Positions 1 to 11,989 of a DNA stretch of 64,000 bases are shown here, piece by piece. The translations under genes and the position numbers were made by a program. Position 1 is the stretch's first letter; each line of letters begins with the position of its first letter. The stretch lies in assembly GCA_947069175.1 (NCBI GenBank), contig CAMTDV010000018.1, positions 44,342,869-44,406,868 on the forward strand, written 5' to 3'. This stretch comes from Scalesia atractyloides (taxonomy: Eukaryota > Streptophyta > Magnoliopsida > Asterales > Asteraceae). The notes under the pieces are model-generated. The model made no database searches and had not been told where the DNA came from. It saw only the letters and a program-made list of their open reading frames with translations.

Positions 1-1300
1 TCACTTCGACTAGTAAACGTGGTAATCAGTAGGCATGATTTTTATGGACCATAACCCTCGTGATTACGATCACGTTGCAAAGTCCAAGTTGGACTTTGCT
101 TTGACCAAAAATGGCCGGAACTAAAACTCAAACAGAAAGTCAAACTGTTTGACTTTTAGCTCAAATAAGCTAAAAGAAATGAATAAGGCTTGGTTAGAGC
201 ACTTACTTGCACTCAAGGCAGCCAAGATAGCTCAGTTAGGAAGCCTCCACAAGGTGGTAGCCTCCAAATAAAGCAGATGGAAGAAAGAAATAAAAAGAGC
301 AATTTGAAATGAAGAACTTGATGGGTATTTATACTAATCTTGGAGCTCTAGGATCATGCCATGTGTTAAGGGTTGTTTCCAGATCATTACAAGTGCATAA
401 TGATGTGCTACAACGAGAGAGAGTGTGGCAATTTCGAAAGCTTAGTGTCCAAGAGAGTAAACAAGGGGCTGCCAAGTTTTACTGAGCTGGGCTATGCTTA
501 CAAACCGTATGGGTCTTGGGCTTACTGTCCGTAAGTAGGGGGTCTGGGCAGAAGTTTCACAAAATGACAGTTTGGCCCCTGAACTTTGATTTGTCGCATT
601 TTGGCACTTCTAACATCCGTTAAGCTCATTTACAAGCTTCATAAGGAACATAAAGCTTAGGGAACTTGAAAAATGCTCGGAAATGTTTCAGATGTCGTCT
701 CGTTCGGTTGTACAGTTGTGGTTTTCGGTTAATTACGACGAAAATTGTAACGAACGCGCAAATGACCGTAAATGCGCAACGAATGATATTTTTGCATTCC
801 AATCACTAAAATACAAGATTTTGATGATTACAAAAATTTTTGGATGTGCGTACATGTTCTGGACTAAGAAAATACGCGTAATGGCATAGTTTCGCAGAAT
901 TTGCAAAATAGCCCCTGAGCTTGAATAAACTTGTTTTTGCCATACCGAACCGTTCAAAACTTATTTCTAAGTTAAGGACATTTAAGGTATGTTAAGATTG
1001 TTTCATTGTTCCGGTGTGTACGATGCGTTAAACTAACTACGTTTGCGTAACAGTTTGCGATTTCACTTCTATAAGTCGTTTGAGAATTTGGAATCGTGCA
1101 AGAATCGAATATGTGCAATTGTCATAAATAAACAAAATCCATAAGTAAAACTTAAAATTTCATTGATTGATAACTTGTTTGTAATCGTTATATAATCGAA
1201 TCACCACAAATGTTACACCATGGTTGTGTAACAATCTATTAACGTGACTACCCGACGTTTCCGCCACAGTTTATTGTTTTTACGCGGTCAGGGTGTTACA
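1..1300 (-). mobile_element. GY-1: Ty3/gypsy LTR fragment, cut by window edge
   Basis: No gene is recognisable. The block ends at 1300 with gtgttaca, directly followed by sequence that matches the GY-2 LTR copy near 47,500, so 1300 is an insertion junction. Read on the minus strand it starts TGTAACACC and soon contains GGCGGAAACG, a start typical of plant Ty3/gypsy (Tekay-like) LTRs. A TATA-like stretch on the minus strand lies near 325-340. Short ORFs at 683-957 overlap on both strands and are not conserved. The other end of the LTR lies outside the window, so solo versus paired status cannot be told. Confidence 0.6.
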
Positions 1301-2133
1301 CGAGAGTAGTGAGAGAGAGAGGAGAGGGTCTTGGGTGTGGCTTGCAGGAAAGGCGACACCGGAAATCCGGCCAGAAACCGGCTCCGGTCACCGGTTTCGA
1401 GAGAGGGAAGAGGGTGCAGCTAGGGTTAGGGGGAAATGAGGGGAAGATGTGTTTATGAGGGCTTTTATACTTAGGGTTTTATACTTAGGGTTAGCGTGTA
1501 TCCAATTTCTTACGTGGCCCAACGACGTTTTCAAGGCCCGTTTTCATTTCCTATCTTTGTAAAATGTCGTATTTAGTTTATTTAGGGTCAAAAATACGGG
1601 AAATCATATCGGAGGTTGGTGTTTGACGCGTATTTTGTCGGTTGCGTTATAACGCTTAAAATGTTTTGTTCGTCGTTTCTTGTCTGTTATCCGATCTGTG
1701 TTTGCATACTAAAAATTCGAACACAAAGCTAATTATTTCATAATATACTAATATCGAGACATAACTCATGTCCGGTGCTTCCGTTTCGTTGCCGTTGCGT
1801 TCTTGTAGTCGCGTTTTTGTTCCCGTATACGCTTTGTGCCATTCGAAAGCACCGTAATTTCACAAAACCAAGTTCATATGCATAATTATATGTATAGAAT
1901 TCGTATTTGTCAGCATTGCCAGTATTTATTTATTTTTTTCCGGTGTCAGTTCATTGCCGCTTATCGTTCAACAGTCTTTCCGCAAATCAACATTCGCGCA
2001 CTTTATGGTCGGATAGACGTTCCTAGGCTTTCCAAAGGCCTGATGAAGTTAATTATGTCTAATTACGCTTTGTATTATTGTATTAATGCTTGTTATTCAC
2101 GTAATTATAAATCGAAATGTACCGGTTGTCACA
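1301..2133 (-). mobile_element. GY-2 3' LTR (partial)
   Basis: This block matches about 47,500-48,354 closely by eye: GA-rich start, ccggaaaccggctc, ctagggttaggg, gcttttatacttagggtt, cgtgtatccaatttcttacg and the ending ggttgtcac. Read on the minus strand it starts TGTGACAACC and is preceded by an oligopurine tract, so it is the 3' LTR of a minus-strand gypsy element. Its distal part is missing because GY-1 inserted at 1300. The ORF at 1836-2273 lies inside the LTR and is not a gene. Confidence 0.75.
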
Positions 2134-2146
2134 TTCTCCCCCTGTT
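2134..2146 (-). other. GY-2 polypurine tract
   Basis: On the minus strand the sequence is AACAGGGGGAGAA, immediately before the TGTGACAACC LTR start. This is the expected position and composition of the plus-strand primer of an LTR retrotransposon. The preceding bases (minus strand) resemble the end of a Tekay-like pol frame (aaatttagaggacggaat), which supports orientation and family. Confidence 0.65.
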
Positions 2147-3980
2147 ACAAAAATTCCGTCCTCTAAATTTAGACTATGTTATCTCCTTAGAGTTTTGTCA
2201 TGCACAGGTAGGTATGAATAATACTGAGGTAAGTGACTACGAGAATGAATCAAGACTCGTTCAAATTATATGAATACAATGACTTACTACAACATTAAGA
2301 ACCAAACGATTCAACTATATTTGTTTTCCGAATTGAGGCCAAGTGAACCAGATGTTATGATACCGTCACCAATGTGACTAAGTTTACAGAGGTTCAACAA
2401 AAAGAATTTAACCAATACAATTTCAAGTGAGCGTTCACAATATGCAAATGAATTCTAGAAACAAGAAATGTACTATCAATAGTACCTTACGTTAGTTGTT
2501 GTATGATTGAAACCCAGAATCAACAAGCTCAAATAGAATAGGACCATGAAAATAATTTGTCAACTATCGAACCATTAAATGAAATAAAATCTGTGTGTTG
2601 ACATTATCGAATTGCAAGGATACATCGAAATACAACTGATCCTGGTGTATCATTGTCTTAATACATAATTGCATTAGGACCAATTAAATGATGAGCCAAG
2701 CGAAAGGCACACGTGGTTTCACATGAAACGATTGATCATAATTAGCCCAGGCTACAAGTTCATATCGACGCCATAAGGTGTCGCAGTGATCAAAATAATT
2801 CAATATTAGCGGTGACCGAACAAGTTCATCGTGTTTGCAATAAGGTAGAAGGTTCAACGAATTAAATTCAAAGATTTATTCCAAATAAATTTCATAGAAT
2901 TCAGGTCGATGACATAAATAACAAATGAATGTCATCGAGTTCGCAAGTGGCGTTGAAATAAGCGCTAGAGGTACACTTAAATAAGCCATGAAATTGTGTA
3001 CCATTTTCTTAATACATGATTGTATTAAGAACTTCTCCAAGATATCGAACAAACAAAGTGGATTTAATAATAAATAAATAAGCAAATAATTAAATCCGTA
3101 TGTGAAGCGTGTAGGCGAAGTTAGCACAAGCTTCAAATTTGTGAAAGCACCACCACAAGGTGTCGTATCTAACAAACAATTCCGTGAAGATGGAGACCAA
3201 ACAATTCCGCTATGGTTCGAAATGAATAAAGTGCTTGTTAAACTTGATTTGAATATGATGTCCCCAATACATCATATGATGCCGTGAATTGAATAAGTAT
3301 AGTGAGCAAGTTTATTCAACTAAACTTGATTTAGGTATCGACCAACAACGATATATGTATTAGCAAGGAAATTTCAACATGGCCACACAAAAACTATATA
3401 TGTAACTTGTCAAGAAAGGTACTTCACAGAATCTCGTTGACTCGATATCAATGAGTCAACCCTTGCAATAATGTAGGTCATCAAGGTTACGATGCAATAA
3501 CTACGCATAGCGATGACAATAATTAAAATATTGATAGAACAACCCTTCGAATAGTGGAGTCCCTGAGAGTTTACACGAATCAAGTTAACCACATGCCAAA
3601 CAAACAATGCATGCGTAACGTGTGAATTTGTGAAGAAACTGAAAATAGTCATTCACTAATCTGAAAGAAATTATCGCGATAAGATGACCATTAGGAGGAG
3701 TAGAGGTGCAAAAATATACTCGCTATATGCAAAAGACGGAATTTCCAACAAAAGAATTTAAGACTCACCTCGAATTACTTGCGATGACCTGGCGTTATGT
3801 GACATAACCACGAGATGTCAGTCTTGGCATAATCGCCAATAGGGAGTGGGGAGATGTGAGGACTTGTGTTTTCTGTTGCGATGCCCATAATCATGATTTC
3901 CATTAGTTTGTAAAGTCCTCGTTTGGACGTACCTAGGAGTGTTCCACACCGCTTGCCGGGCTACGTGACAATAGCTGTGT
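2147..3980 (-). mobile_element. Degraded GY-2 interior, no recognisable gene
   Basis: About 1.8 kb between the GY-2 3' LTR and NA-1. ORFs of 60-99 codons occur on both strands but none shows a protease, RT, RNase H or integrase motif that I recognise. By position it should be the 3' part of the GY-2 internal region (pol end), now too decayed to read. Local oddities such as cctctggt or ggtgtcg doublets do not form a clear repeat. Confidence 0.4.
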
Positions 3981-4058
3981 TGATGCACTTTGTGTTCGTC
4001 ATTGTGCGAATAGGATATATAGAGCGTGTGTTGAATATCGTATAGACTAGATACGAAC
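3981..4058 (+). repeat. NA-1 5' LTR, first piece
   Basis: Nearly the same as 43,559-43,633 (cactttgtg, gtgcgaataggata, agagcgtg, gttgaatat, tatagactagatacgaac). It breaks at 4058, where TGTCACACCCC of GY-3 begins, and resumes at 41,264 (acacgacccgagtacgaac). This shared start is the evidence for the long-range nesting. Confidence 0.75.
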
Positions 4059-4156
4059 TGTCACACCCCAACCTGCAGTGGAAGAAAACACAGGATGCAA
4101 CAGAAACCTCTGGTACAAGCACATTGTTTTTAAAGATACTACATTTTATTACTTAA

Positions 4157-4562
4157 TGTTAGATCGCTCCTTGATTAGCACAGGAACCTAATTTGGTATC
4201 TAACGTTCAAATAGGCGGAAACTATGTGACGTGTTAATCAAATATGCAAAGATTACTCGTTTAAATGTTGTTTATTGATCATAAAGTCCAATTACATATG
4301 AGATCTGGATCGGGCAGAGCTTCGCCTCTGTCGTGACAAAGTTGCAAAGTTACAAATGACAAACTAAGTCACACTATTTATACTAGTACAAGTTTGCTGG
4401 GAGGATAACAAGTTCGGGCGAACTTGTTTAGAACAAGTTCTCATATCATATTCCGGGCGAACTTGACCAATATTTACATAAATACCCTTAATATTTGACA
4501 TAATCTAGCCCAAACTAAACAGACTCAATCCAAGACTAAGACATAGACATTATGTACTAACA
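4157..4562 (-). repeat. SV-a 3' LTR
   Basis: It runs TGTTAGATCGCTCC to TACTAACA on the plus strand and matches 37,681-38,096. It contains one complete CAAGTTCGGGCGAACTTG near 4410. A second palindrome, intact in the other LTR (about 37,952), is missing 14 bp here (..gaacaagttctcatatc). A conserved R-type hairpin cagagcttcgcctctg lies near 4316. TSD base cttaa precedes it. Confidence 0.85.
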
Positions 4563-4576
4563 GACTCCCCCTTGGA
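4563..4576 (-). other. SV-a polypurine tract
   Basis: The minus strand reads ATCCAAGGGGGAGTC directly before the LTR start TGTTAGTAC. The same CAAGGGGGAGTC precedes the 3' LTRs of SV-b (16,189-16,201) and SV-d (60,375-60,385). This is the expected plus-strand primer. Confidence 0.8.
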
Positions 4577-4662
4577 TATCGTCTTCGTCTTGATCAGTCT
4601 TCAAAGCGCTATCTTTGTCTAACACGTCCAAAGAAGTTCTTGATTGGTTTCTTTCTATGTTC

Positions 4663-7600
4663 TTACGACGGAATCGGCGTTTGGTCAGTAGGTGGCACTT
4701 TAGTCATAAATTGAAAACGTCTGAGTGTTGCCTCTCTACCCCTTTCGTGTATACGTTCTATTCGCCTTTCCTCTTTCAAAAACTCTTTGCGCTCAAGTTC
4801 CCTCCAACTGGATTCCCACATTCTTCCAGAATTAACTCCATGTGCATAGCAAACATTCACGATCCTATGATATTGCATCGCTTGATCCTTCTCACGCTCC
4901 TCATAACATATCTTACTGAAGAATAAACATTTAATATCTTCCTTCGAGCAGTTCACTAGCCACATCGGGTCTAGTATACGAATCGTCCTCCATAACCCTC
5001 TCAATCCTTCTGTATGAAACATTTCAACTCTTTCTTTAGTGATATCCAGATGATCTTCAAATCTCAGTACTATCACTGCTTCACATGTTGTCGGATCAAC
5101 TTGCCACCACTTAAACAGTGGATAGAAATCTTGTTCAATAGGCATTAGGGGCATGTTTCTCATTGCTCTTGGACGCTTCATAATCAACATAATATCATTT
5201 TCACCAGTCTTCTTATCTGTTTTGATTCTGCGCTTCGGAATGAACGGTTTCCAGTATTTGAACCCTTGCGTCGCTTCAAATTTGATCATCTTCCACAATA
5301 ACTGATCAATAAACTTCATATGATAAGTAACATTCCTCGTTTGTACCAACTCTTCTACATCCTAGTATGGAAGTGTTTTGAAATCTTCCATGTGTCAGAA
5401 ATAGTACCCCAACCTCTCTTTTAATGGCATAAACGTTAAGTTCTTTCAACCAACCCCAACTCAGTATGTCTCTCAATGATATATCTGCATCTCTGGTAAA
5501 GAATGCTAATGGACGTCTGAACTTTCTTTATCTTGGCATCTCTTTGAACTAGGACTTCTTTGCTTGTGCAATCTCTTCTTTTGTCATTGGTTTTGGCACT
5601 TTACCTTCACGTACAGACTCAGATGTCTTTTCTTTTAGTAGATCTTCATTCAACTGATCATACATCTCTTCAAATGTTTGAAAACTATCTGTATTCTGAC
5701 CAACATACTTTTCGGCTTCATCTTTTTCATCATCTGACGACCAATCTTCAATAATCACTTTGTTGTAATCGTCGGCATCAGATCTTCTTTTGTAACAGTA
5801 CTCATTCGGTTCGAATGTATCAATGTTAACCACATCTTCTTCAAATCGAAATCAAACGTTTTTAGAATCAACGTTTAGCAGCTTTTCCAAATCTTCTTTT
5901 GAATAGTTGTGAACGAATTCACCTTCCTCAATGTTATGTTCTAGCATCAGAATCATAGGCTTTGTTGGTATAGCAGCAACAGGATTTGCAGTAATCACAT
6001 CTGTCATATCAATATCATCCTTTTGCCCTGTCTACTCTTTCTGCTCCCCCTGACTTTGATCTTCCATTCTATTCGCATCATCGTTCAGCAATGAAGAAAA
6101 ATCAAACTCATCTATTACTTTTGCATCAACAATTTTCAGACCAACTCCTCCCTGATCATCATTGTTACCATCATCATTAACGGAGTCATCTTTCGTATCA
6201 TCTACATGTTCATCATTATCATTATCATCTTCAGCTTCTTCATCGTCTTTTTGTTCAGTTTCTATCTCTGGTGCAATAACAGACTCAGAAGCTTTAGTAG
6301 ATTCAATCACAGGCTCAGTTATCTCGGGCATACTTTCAATAACACGTTTACCCTTCCCCTGTTCAGCCAATTCTTTCTCTGCTTTTTCTTTAGCCTCTTG
6401 CAGATCTATTCGAGCATACTCTGCAGCTAATCAATCCCCAAACTGTTCGACAATACTTTCTACAGCCTTAAGAATTTTCAATCATTCAAATCTCTTTCAG
6501 ATCGTAGCTCTGCAATTTCTTTTTGTAATCTTTCATTTGCGTCCTGCAGACTTTCAATTAGAGCCTTCAGATAACCTCTATCACCTTCCAGAAATTTAAC
6601 TTTGTCGTTAAAAATCTCCTCTTCTACTTCACATTGCTTCACCAACTTTTCTAACACTGCTTTCTCAGCTTCAATCTTTGCAACTTTGTCTTCCAGAATT
6701 TTAACTCGTTTTTCTAATTCATCAACGTCTGATTCTGGAAAGAAATCATTCAAATCTTGAATGTTTACAGGCTCATCAGGAATGCTTCCAAATAACTTCA
6801 ACCCCGGAGTAGTCTTCGGTGTAGACTTTGGCGTACTCTTCGGTGTAGAACTTTCATGTAGAGAAGACATTGGTGGATCTTGAGAAGTAACGATAGGAAT
6901 TTCGAGCAATTCAGACTCAGGAGGTTTTTATGTAACTCCTGTCTGTATGATCGTTTCTTGAACTCCAGAAGTTTTCACTGTTTCAGCCGCAGGAGGTTCT
7001 TGTATAACTCTTGTTTGTTTTGCAGCAGATGGTTCTTGTGTGACTTCTGTGCCTTTTTTCTTTCCAATGTATCGGCGGCGTTTTGGTTTCTGAGTTTTCT
7101 TGCCCTTTGTGCTCGGAGACCCTGTAGTCTTTGTTGTTGTAGCTTTAGCAGAAGACTTAACACGTTTAGCTTTCTTTCTAGGTCTCTCCTCATCAGAACG
7201 CTTTTCTATCTCCGGTTCATAATCAGCGTCAACTTCTTTAACTTTCTCTGCCTCTTTCTTGGCGATAGCTTTCTTTGTTTCTCTTTCTATCGTATCATCA
7301 CTATATTCGTCTTTATCAGACGTTGCTGATATAACATCATCTTCTTGTGTAGTTTTCTCTGCCTCTTGACTTTCAATAATAACTGCATCACTTGAACCAG
7401 CCTCAGGTTGTACATTTACAGGTTCATCTTCGTCAATTAACATTGTTTCAACCTTCTTTGCCTTTCGCGACGTTTTCTTTTTCTCTTCAACGACCACTTT
7501 CTTAAGGAACCAATCACTGCGCTTTTCTTTGAACGTAGATAGCCATTCTAATTGAGCGTTCCTTTCATTCTCATCACCATTGTCATCTTTTCGCCATTTG

Positions 7601-8410
7601 TACTCTAGTGGTGCAATATAATTAGTAGAAGCTATAGCACCGAATAAAGGCTTTGCTATCGGCGCTGAAGCTTGTTTATGGAATGTGATAAGCTTCTTGA
7701 CAGTCGTATCATCCAAGTGACTAAGATAGACAATATCATTTGGATCTTTCGCTATTTTCTTGAATTTGTCATCGATCAACATCTGTATAAACCTTGGATA
7801 CATCACAAGCCTGTTTGATCCCATGTTGTTCTTCATATGTGTAAACACAAGCTTAGAATAGTTGAATTTCTTGTTAAGAATGAGCGTTGTAGCCATGCAA
7901 GCCATGTAATCTTGTAGGTCGTCCAATCCAGCCTTTCGATGACTGAATGCGTGAATGATTGCGTGCATTAGAAAACTTGTAGGGGTTCGGAACTCTCCCT
8001 TTCTTCAAGGTTGATTCGTTTACGTGCCCTTTATAACCCATGCGACAAAAACAACCTCGCACCATTCTTTCGTCTAGCATCATTGGATCTTCAGAATTGT
8101 CGTTGAAATTTAGTACTTTGCGAATGTCTGCTTCAGATACTGTAATCTCCTTATCTTTATTTCCTTCGCGAACCACTGACTTTATCACTATTCTATCTTC
8201 ATTTAGTGACGCTGAGCTCTAGAATCTATAGACATGCGACCTATACACCATCGTCTTTTCCGTAATCGCCTTGTGAATCGAAATTCGTTCCATAAAAGCA
8301 AGAATACTATCGTATGCTTCAAGAGATGGACAGACAATCTTGTCGAGCGTAATGCACGTATTGGGGAACTTATTAAACGAGAGCTGAACATTCTGCAAGC
8401 ACGAAGATCG
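4663..8410 (-). pseudogene. SV-a third ORF ('env-like'), broken
   Basis: Open segments 8410-8222, 8188-7874, 7968-6928, 6909-6478, 6370-6032, 5833-5549 and 5349-4663 together make about 1,240 codons after pol, the place of the env-like ORF of some Sireviruses. The N-terminal block (8410-7600) matches the SV-c and 51.5-kb copies (shared ..NYSK.. and PRFIQM). Then come a Lys/Arg-rich stretch near 7190-7040 that looks like a nuclear signal, a coiled coil near 6750-6480, a Asp/Glu-rich stretch near 6300-6150, and an ordered C-terminal part with a basic end. Breaks: an in-frame TAG at 8219, a frameshift near 7900, an in-frame stop at 6928, a frameshift near 6470, others downstream. I see no signal peptide or membrane segment, so an envelope role is not supported. 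The start is uncertain because the palindrome array abuts it. Confidence 0.65.
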
Positions 8411-8430
8411 AGACAAAATTAGCAAACCAT

Positions 8431-9214
8431 CAAGTCCGGGTGAACTTGTCAATCCATTTTGATTAAATCTTAACCAAGTTCCGGCGAACTTGTTAAAGCC
8501 TTTTGATTGATTAATAGACAAGTTCTGGCGAACTTATCAGACTTTTATAAAACTTGAAATCATCAGGCAAGTTCGGGCGAACTTGTCTAACATTCATGGT
8601 TTATGTTTGAGAACATGTTCGGGCGGACTTGTGAAGTTATCAACATTTTCACGATTAAGGACAAGTTCGGTCGAGCTTGGTTCAAAGAACCATTTGATAA
8701 GTTCGGGGGAACTTGTCATCTTTTTCACTAAAAACCTGCAACACTCATGTTCATGACAATTTGATCAAATTGGTGGCATATTAAAGGTCGATTATTGTTA
8801 TTTAATATCTTTTGTTGTTCGACCTATAACATCTTAAATCAAGTCCAATAGTTCATCTTAGATCTAGAATGTTCAAAATCGTTCCAATCACAGTTCAATC
8901 TTGAATTACTTACCATAGCCATGATAAGTAGTGTGTAAATCACCACAAATAAATATCAATTTCGGCAGCAATTCGACACAATTTTGTCAATTTTGAAATC
9001 TCTCTTAATCGCCGCAAGTTCGCTCAAACTTTTTTGAAAACAGATAATGAAGTTCGGGCGGACTTATGATCCTTTTATACTGAACAAGTCTGGGCGAACT
9101 TGTCAAACTAATCAACTAAGATTAGTTATAAGTCCGGGCGAACTTGTCATTTAAACATATCTTTAAAGCACAGACAAGTTTGGTCGAACTTGATAAAGAG
9201 TCCGGGCGAACTTG
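8431..9214 (-). repeat. Palindrome array in front of SV-a ORF3
   Basis: Twelve to thirteen copies of an 18-bp near-palindrome, CAAGTTCGGGCGAACTTG on the plus strand. They start at about 8431, 8475, 8519, 8568, 8614, 8662, 8698, 9015, 9049, 9085, 9129, 9175 and 9197. In element sense the first two (9197, 9175) are 22 nt apart, as in the 5' leader arrays; later steps are 34-49 nt. A gap of about 300 nt (8716-9014) interrupts it and may be an insertion. Spacers are AT-rich and unrelated to each other. Confidence 0.85.
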
Positions 9215-9600
9215 ATTATCCCAAAATCAATTTTTTTTCAAAAAATTTCAATTTAGACCCTGAACTTTTCAATTATTACCAGTTTTAACAATCCACTCAG
9301 TTGACCAAGTCCAAGCTAATGGCCTTGGTTAACCGATTTGTCTGTCGAGTCCAAGTTAATGACATCGGTTCGACCCGTTATGAACAAACTATTGGTTTTT
9401 CTCAAAATCAAGTTTCAATTTAATGAACTTTTAATCGTTTTGGCTTATCAGATTTTACAGATTAGCTCCCAGCCCGTTGTCAATTAGATTTCCACCAATT
9501 TAGCACCTTACCAGACTTCGAAGATCCGTTCTCCAACATTTGCTTGTAGAAACTAATGTAGAAACAAAATCCTTTTGTATTTTTGAAACTTTATGCTAAA
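9215..9600 (-). other. Non-coding stretch with CCAAGTCCAAG direct repeat
   Basis: There is no gene. The motif ccaagtccaagctaatgg near 9305 recurs as agtccaagttaatgac near 9340. The same paired motif occurs in SV-b at about 16,572 and 16,612 and, inverted, in SV-d near 59,950-60,020. It is a shared cis-sequence of the family's 3' region. Confidence 0.6.
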
Positions 9601-10560
9601 ACACACTGATAATATTTTTGGTAAACTATGTATATACATATTTACAGAACTTTCATAAGTAAACTATGTACAAACATATTACAGACATATTTTTGTGAAT
9701 TCCTGTCTAACGATCATATCAGTTGTTTGAGACATATCACCAGTACCGTTGACCTTTTGATGACTTTAAGTTTTAAACGCGTTTACCTAGATTGTCCATA
9801 TGTTTGTCCACTTAAACTTCGACACATTTCTCAATTGTTCCAAGATATGTTAGGTAGAATTATGAAACTTGACTCAACTATGGTTCCCATCTCAGAATAT
9901 ACTCCCGTATCAAGATTCCCTAGATTTCATCTTACAGGTGAATATAGCGTAATTGATATCTGTATCTGGGTTAATGCGAAGCCTTGAGAGCTCAGGTTAA
10001 TACCACCGTATCGACAAAGAGATGAAGGCTCGACTTAAAGGTGTGTTCCACTTAAGGAATCTTTTAAGCACTGCAAACGATTAGATCTTTTGATTCTTTT
10101 CAACTTTACATGCAGCTTAGGAGTTTTTAGCAAGAACATTATAGAAGTTCTAGGCTATTGCTTCTGCAAAATCAGAAGAACTTGTATAATACCCCAGATA
10201 TCAACTATCTATAAAGACCTCGTATCTCAGAATCAGGCAATCTCTCAAACGAAATTTCGGAGTACTAACTCCATATATCCGAGATATGTTAATCCACAAG
10301 ATTAAGCAGTTGTAAAATTTAGTTTATATCCCGGAAACAATTTATTGAACGTGTAAAGCCTATCGACACATCCTCAGTAAGACTTATTTATCACTTATAA
10401 ACTTTACAAATCCTTAGCGTATTGTGATAGTCCACTGATGTACTATCATTTCTTTTGTGACACAAAATACTTTTTGTCTTTTTCATTGTTTTTTTACTTT
10501 TTTTAAATTTTTCATATGTTTTTGCATTTTCTCAAATATTTCTCCCCCTAAAATCAAAAA
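9600..10560 (-). other. SV-a conserved non-coding block after pol
   Basis: Nearly 1 kb that aligns by eye with SV-b 16,860-17,870 and (inverted) SV-d 58,770-59,760. Landmarks are ttgttccaagatatgttagg, tccctagatttcatcttaca, gagagctcaggtta, gtgttccacttaaggaatc and gtgatagtccactgatgtac. It ends next to pol with an oligopurine tract (minus-strand TTTTAGGGGGAG near 10,540). A 119-codon plus-strand ORF at 9628-9987 is antisense and not kept open in SV-b. Retention in copies that lost pol suggests a cis role in the RNA. Confidence 0.7.
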
Positions 10561-10622
10561 CATATTTTTGTATTTTAGTTTTTACGAAATACTAATCTAA
10601 AAGATATACAAACCAATGTGGA

Positions 10623-10925
10623 TCACGTGAACTCGTCATCCGATCCATATTCAACCTCTGCCTCTGCACATGTCAACAAATTTTTAAAACCGTTAAGCCT
10701 CATTAGATATTTAAATCTTGTTAAAGGAAAAGCTTTGGTATAAAAATCAGCTTGTTGTTCATCGGTGTTGATTTTTTCAATTCGCACCAACTTCTTTTCG
10801 TAGCAGTCACGAATGAAATGATAACAAATTTCTATGTGTTTAGTTCGAGATTGATGAACAGGATTTTTGGTTATGTCAATTGCTGCCTTATTGTCTACAT
10901 GTAAAGGCGTATCAAGAAATTGCAA
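10623..10925 (-). pseudogene. SV-a RNase H C-terminal segment
   Basis: About 100 codons with VDNKAAIDITKNPVHQSRTK and KHIEI..HFIRDC, the C-terminal part of copia RNase H carrying the third catalytic-region Asp (DNKAA) and the following His-rich helix. It ends EVEYGSDDEFT and a stop at 10,623, so it is the end of pol. It is out of frame with the RT/RNase H segment above it, meaning a frameshift near 10,930. The acidic tail recurs as a remnant in SV-b near 17,910. Confidence 0.85.
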
Positions 10926-10936
10926 TCCAAAGTCCC

Positions 10937-11989
10937 TTATCTGTTGTTGAATCCATAGGATTTGTGAACAACAGCTGGAAGCAGAAATATATTCTTCCTC
11001 ACAAGTGGAGAGAGAGACCGTGGTTTGTTTCTTGCATGGCCATGTACTACTCTAGTTCCGAAGAACTGGCAACCAGCCGTCATAGACTTTGAATTCAGCT
11101 TGTCCACCCCAAAGTCAGAATCAGCGTATCCCGTCAGATCGAAGTTATCATTCTTTGGATACCACAAGGCGGTGCTTGGACATCCCCTCAGGTAACGGAA
11201 TATTCTTTTGACTATCTGCATGTGAGACACTCGGGGACTGGACTGATATCTCGCGCAAATGCAAGTAGGATACATGATATCTGGGCGAGATGCCATCAAA
11301 TACATAAGAGATCCTATCATCAACCGATAGAGTGTATCGTCCACTTTGGTTCCAGTTTCGTCAATGCAAATCCCATGATTCAGTGCCAGAGGAGTCGAAA
11401 GCGGCTTCGAGCTATCCATTTCAAACTTCTTCAAAATATCATGAACGTATTTAGTTTGATGAATGAATATGCCGTCTGGTAATTGATCCACCTGTGATCC
11501 AAGGAAGAATTTCATTTCGCCCATAGAAGACATTTCGAACTTCTTCTTCATAATCTTCTCAAATTCTTTGCAAAGACTATCATCCATTGAACCAAAAATG
11601 ATATCATCCACATAGATTTGTACGATGATTAGATGACTTCCGACTTCTTTGGTAAACAAGGTACTATCCACTGTGCCTCTAGTAAAGCCGTTTCCAACAA
11701 GATGTTGAGATAACGTATCGTACCAAGCTCTCGGGGCTTGATGTAATCCATATAAGGCTTTGTCTAGGAGATAAGTTTTGTTCTTGTTCAGCGGATCGAC
11801 GAAACCCGGTGGTTGGCCGACGTACACTTGTAACTTACCATAGAGAAATGCGGATTTCACATCTAACTGGTACACCTTAAAAACTTTCCAAGGCGAACGC
11901 AAGGAAAATGCGGATTGACTCCAAACCTGCAACCGGTGCATAGACTTCCGTATAGTCAATTCCTTTTTGCTGGTGGAAACCTTTGACAA
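10937..11989 (-). pseudogene. SV-a reverse transcriptase and RNase H N-terminal part
   Basis: Copies RNA into DNA in the virus-like particle. Visible motifs are YQLDVKSAFLYGKL, QPPGF, ALYGLHQAPRAWY and the catalytic YVDDIIFGS, then GEMKFFLG and RPDIM, followed by the RNase H start TGYADSDFG and KSMTAGCQF. The frame is lost after about residue 310 (..FFGTRVVHGHARNKP), where the usual VSWxSKKQ is unreadable. The first 30 codons are out-of-frame read-through; the true RT start is in the segment above. Identity as Ty1/copia RT is certain; function is lost. Confidence 0.9.

Noticed and set aside
1836..2273. 145-codon plus-strand ORF near the left edge
   Set aside because: It spans the GY-2 LTR end and polypurine tract and is not open in the matching sequence near 48,050-48,354.
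4615..4926. 103-codon plus-strand ORF next to the SV-a 3' LTR
   Set aside because: It is antisense to the basic C-terminus of SV-a ORF3 (5349-4663) and has no motif of its own.
6162..6599. Ser-rich 145-codon plus-strand ORF
   Set aside because: It is the antisense shadow of the acidic and coiled-coil part of SV-a ORF3; the low-complexity minus-strand protein explains its open frame.
9628..9987. 119-codon plus-strand ORF inside the conserved non-coding block
   Set aside because: It is antisense to SV-a, has no recognisable motif, and the matching sequence in SV-b carries indels that close the frame.
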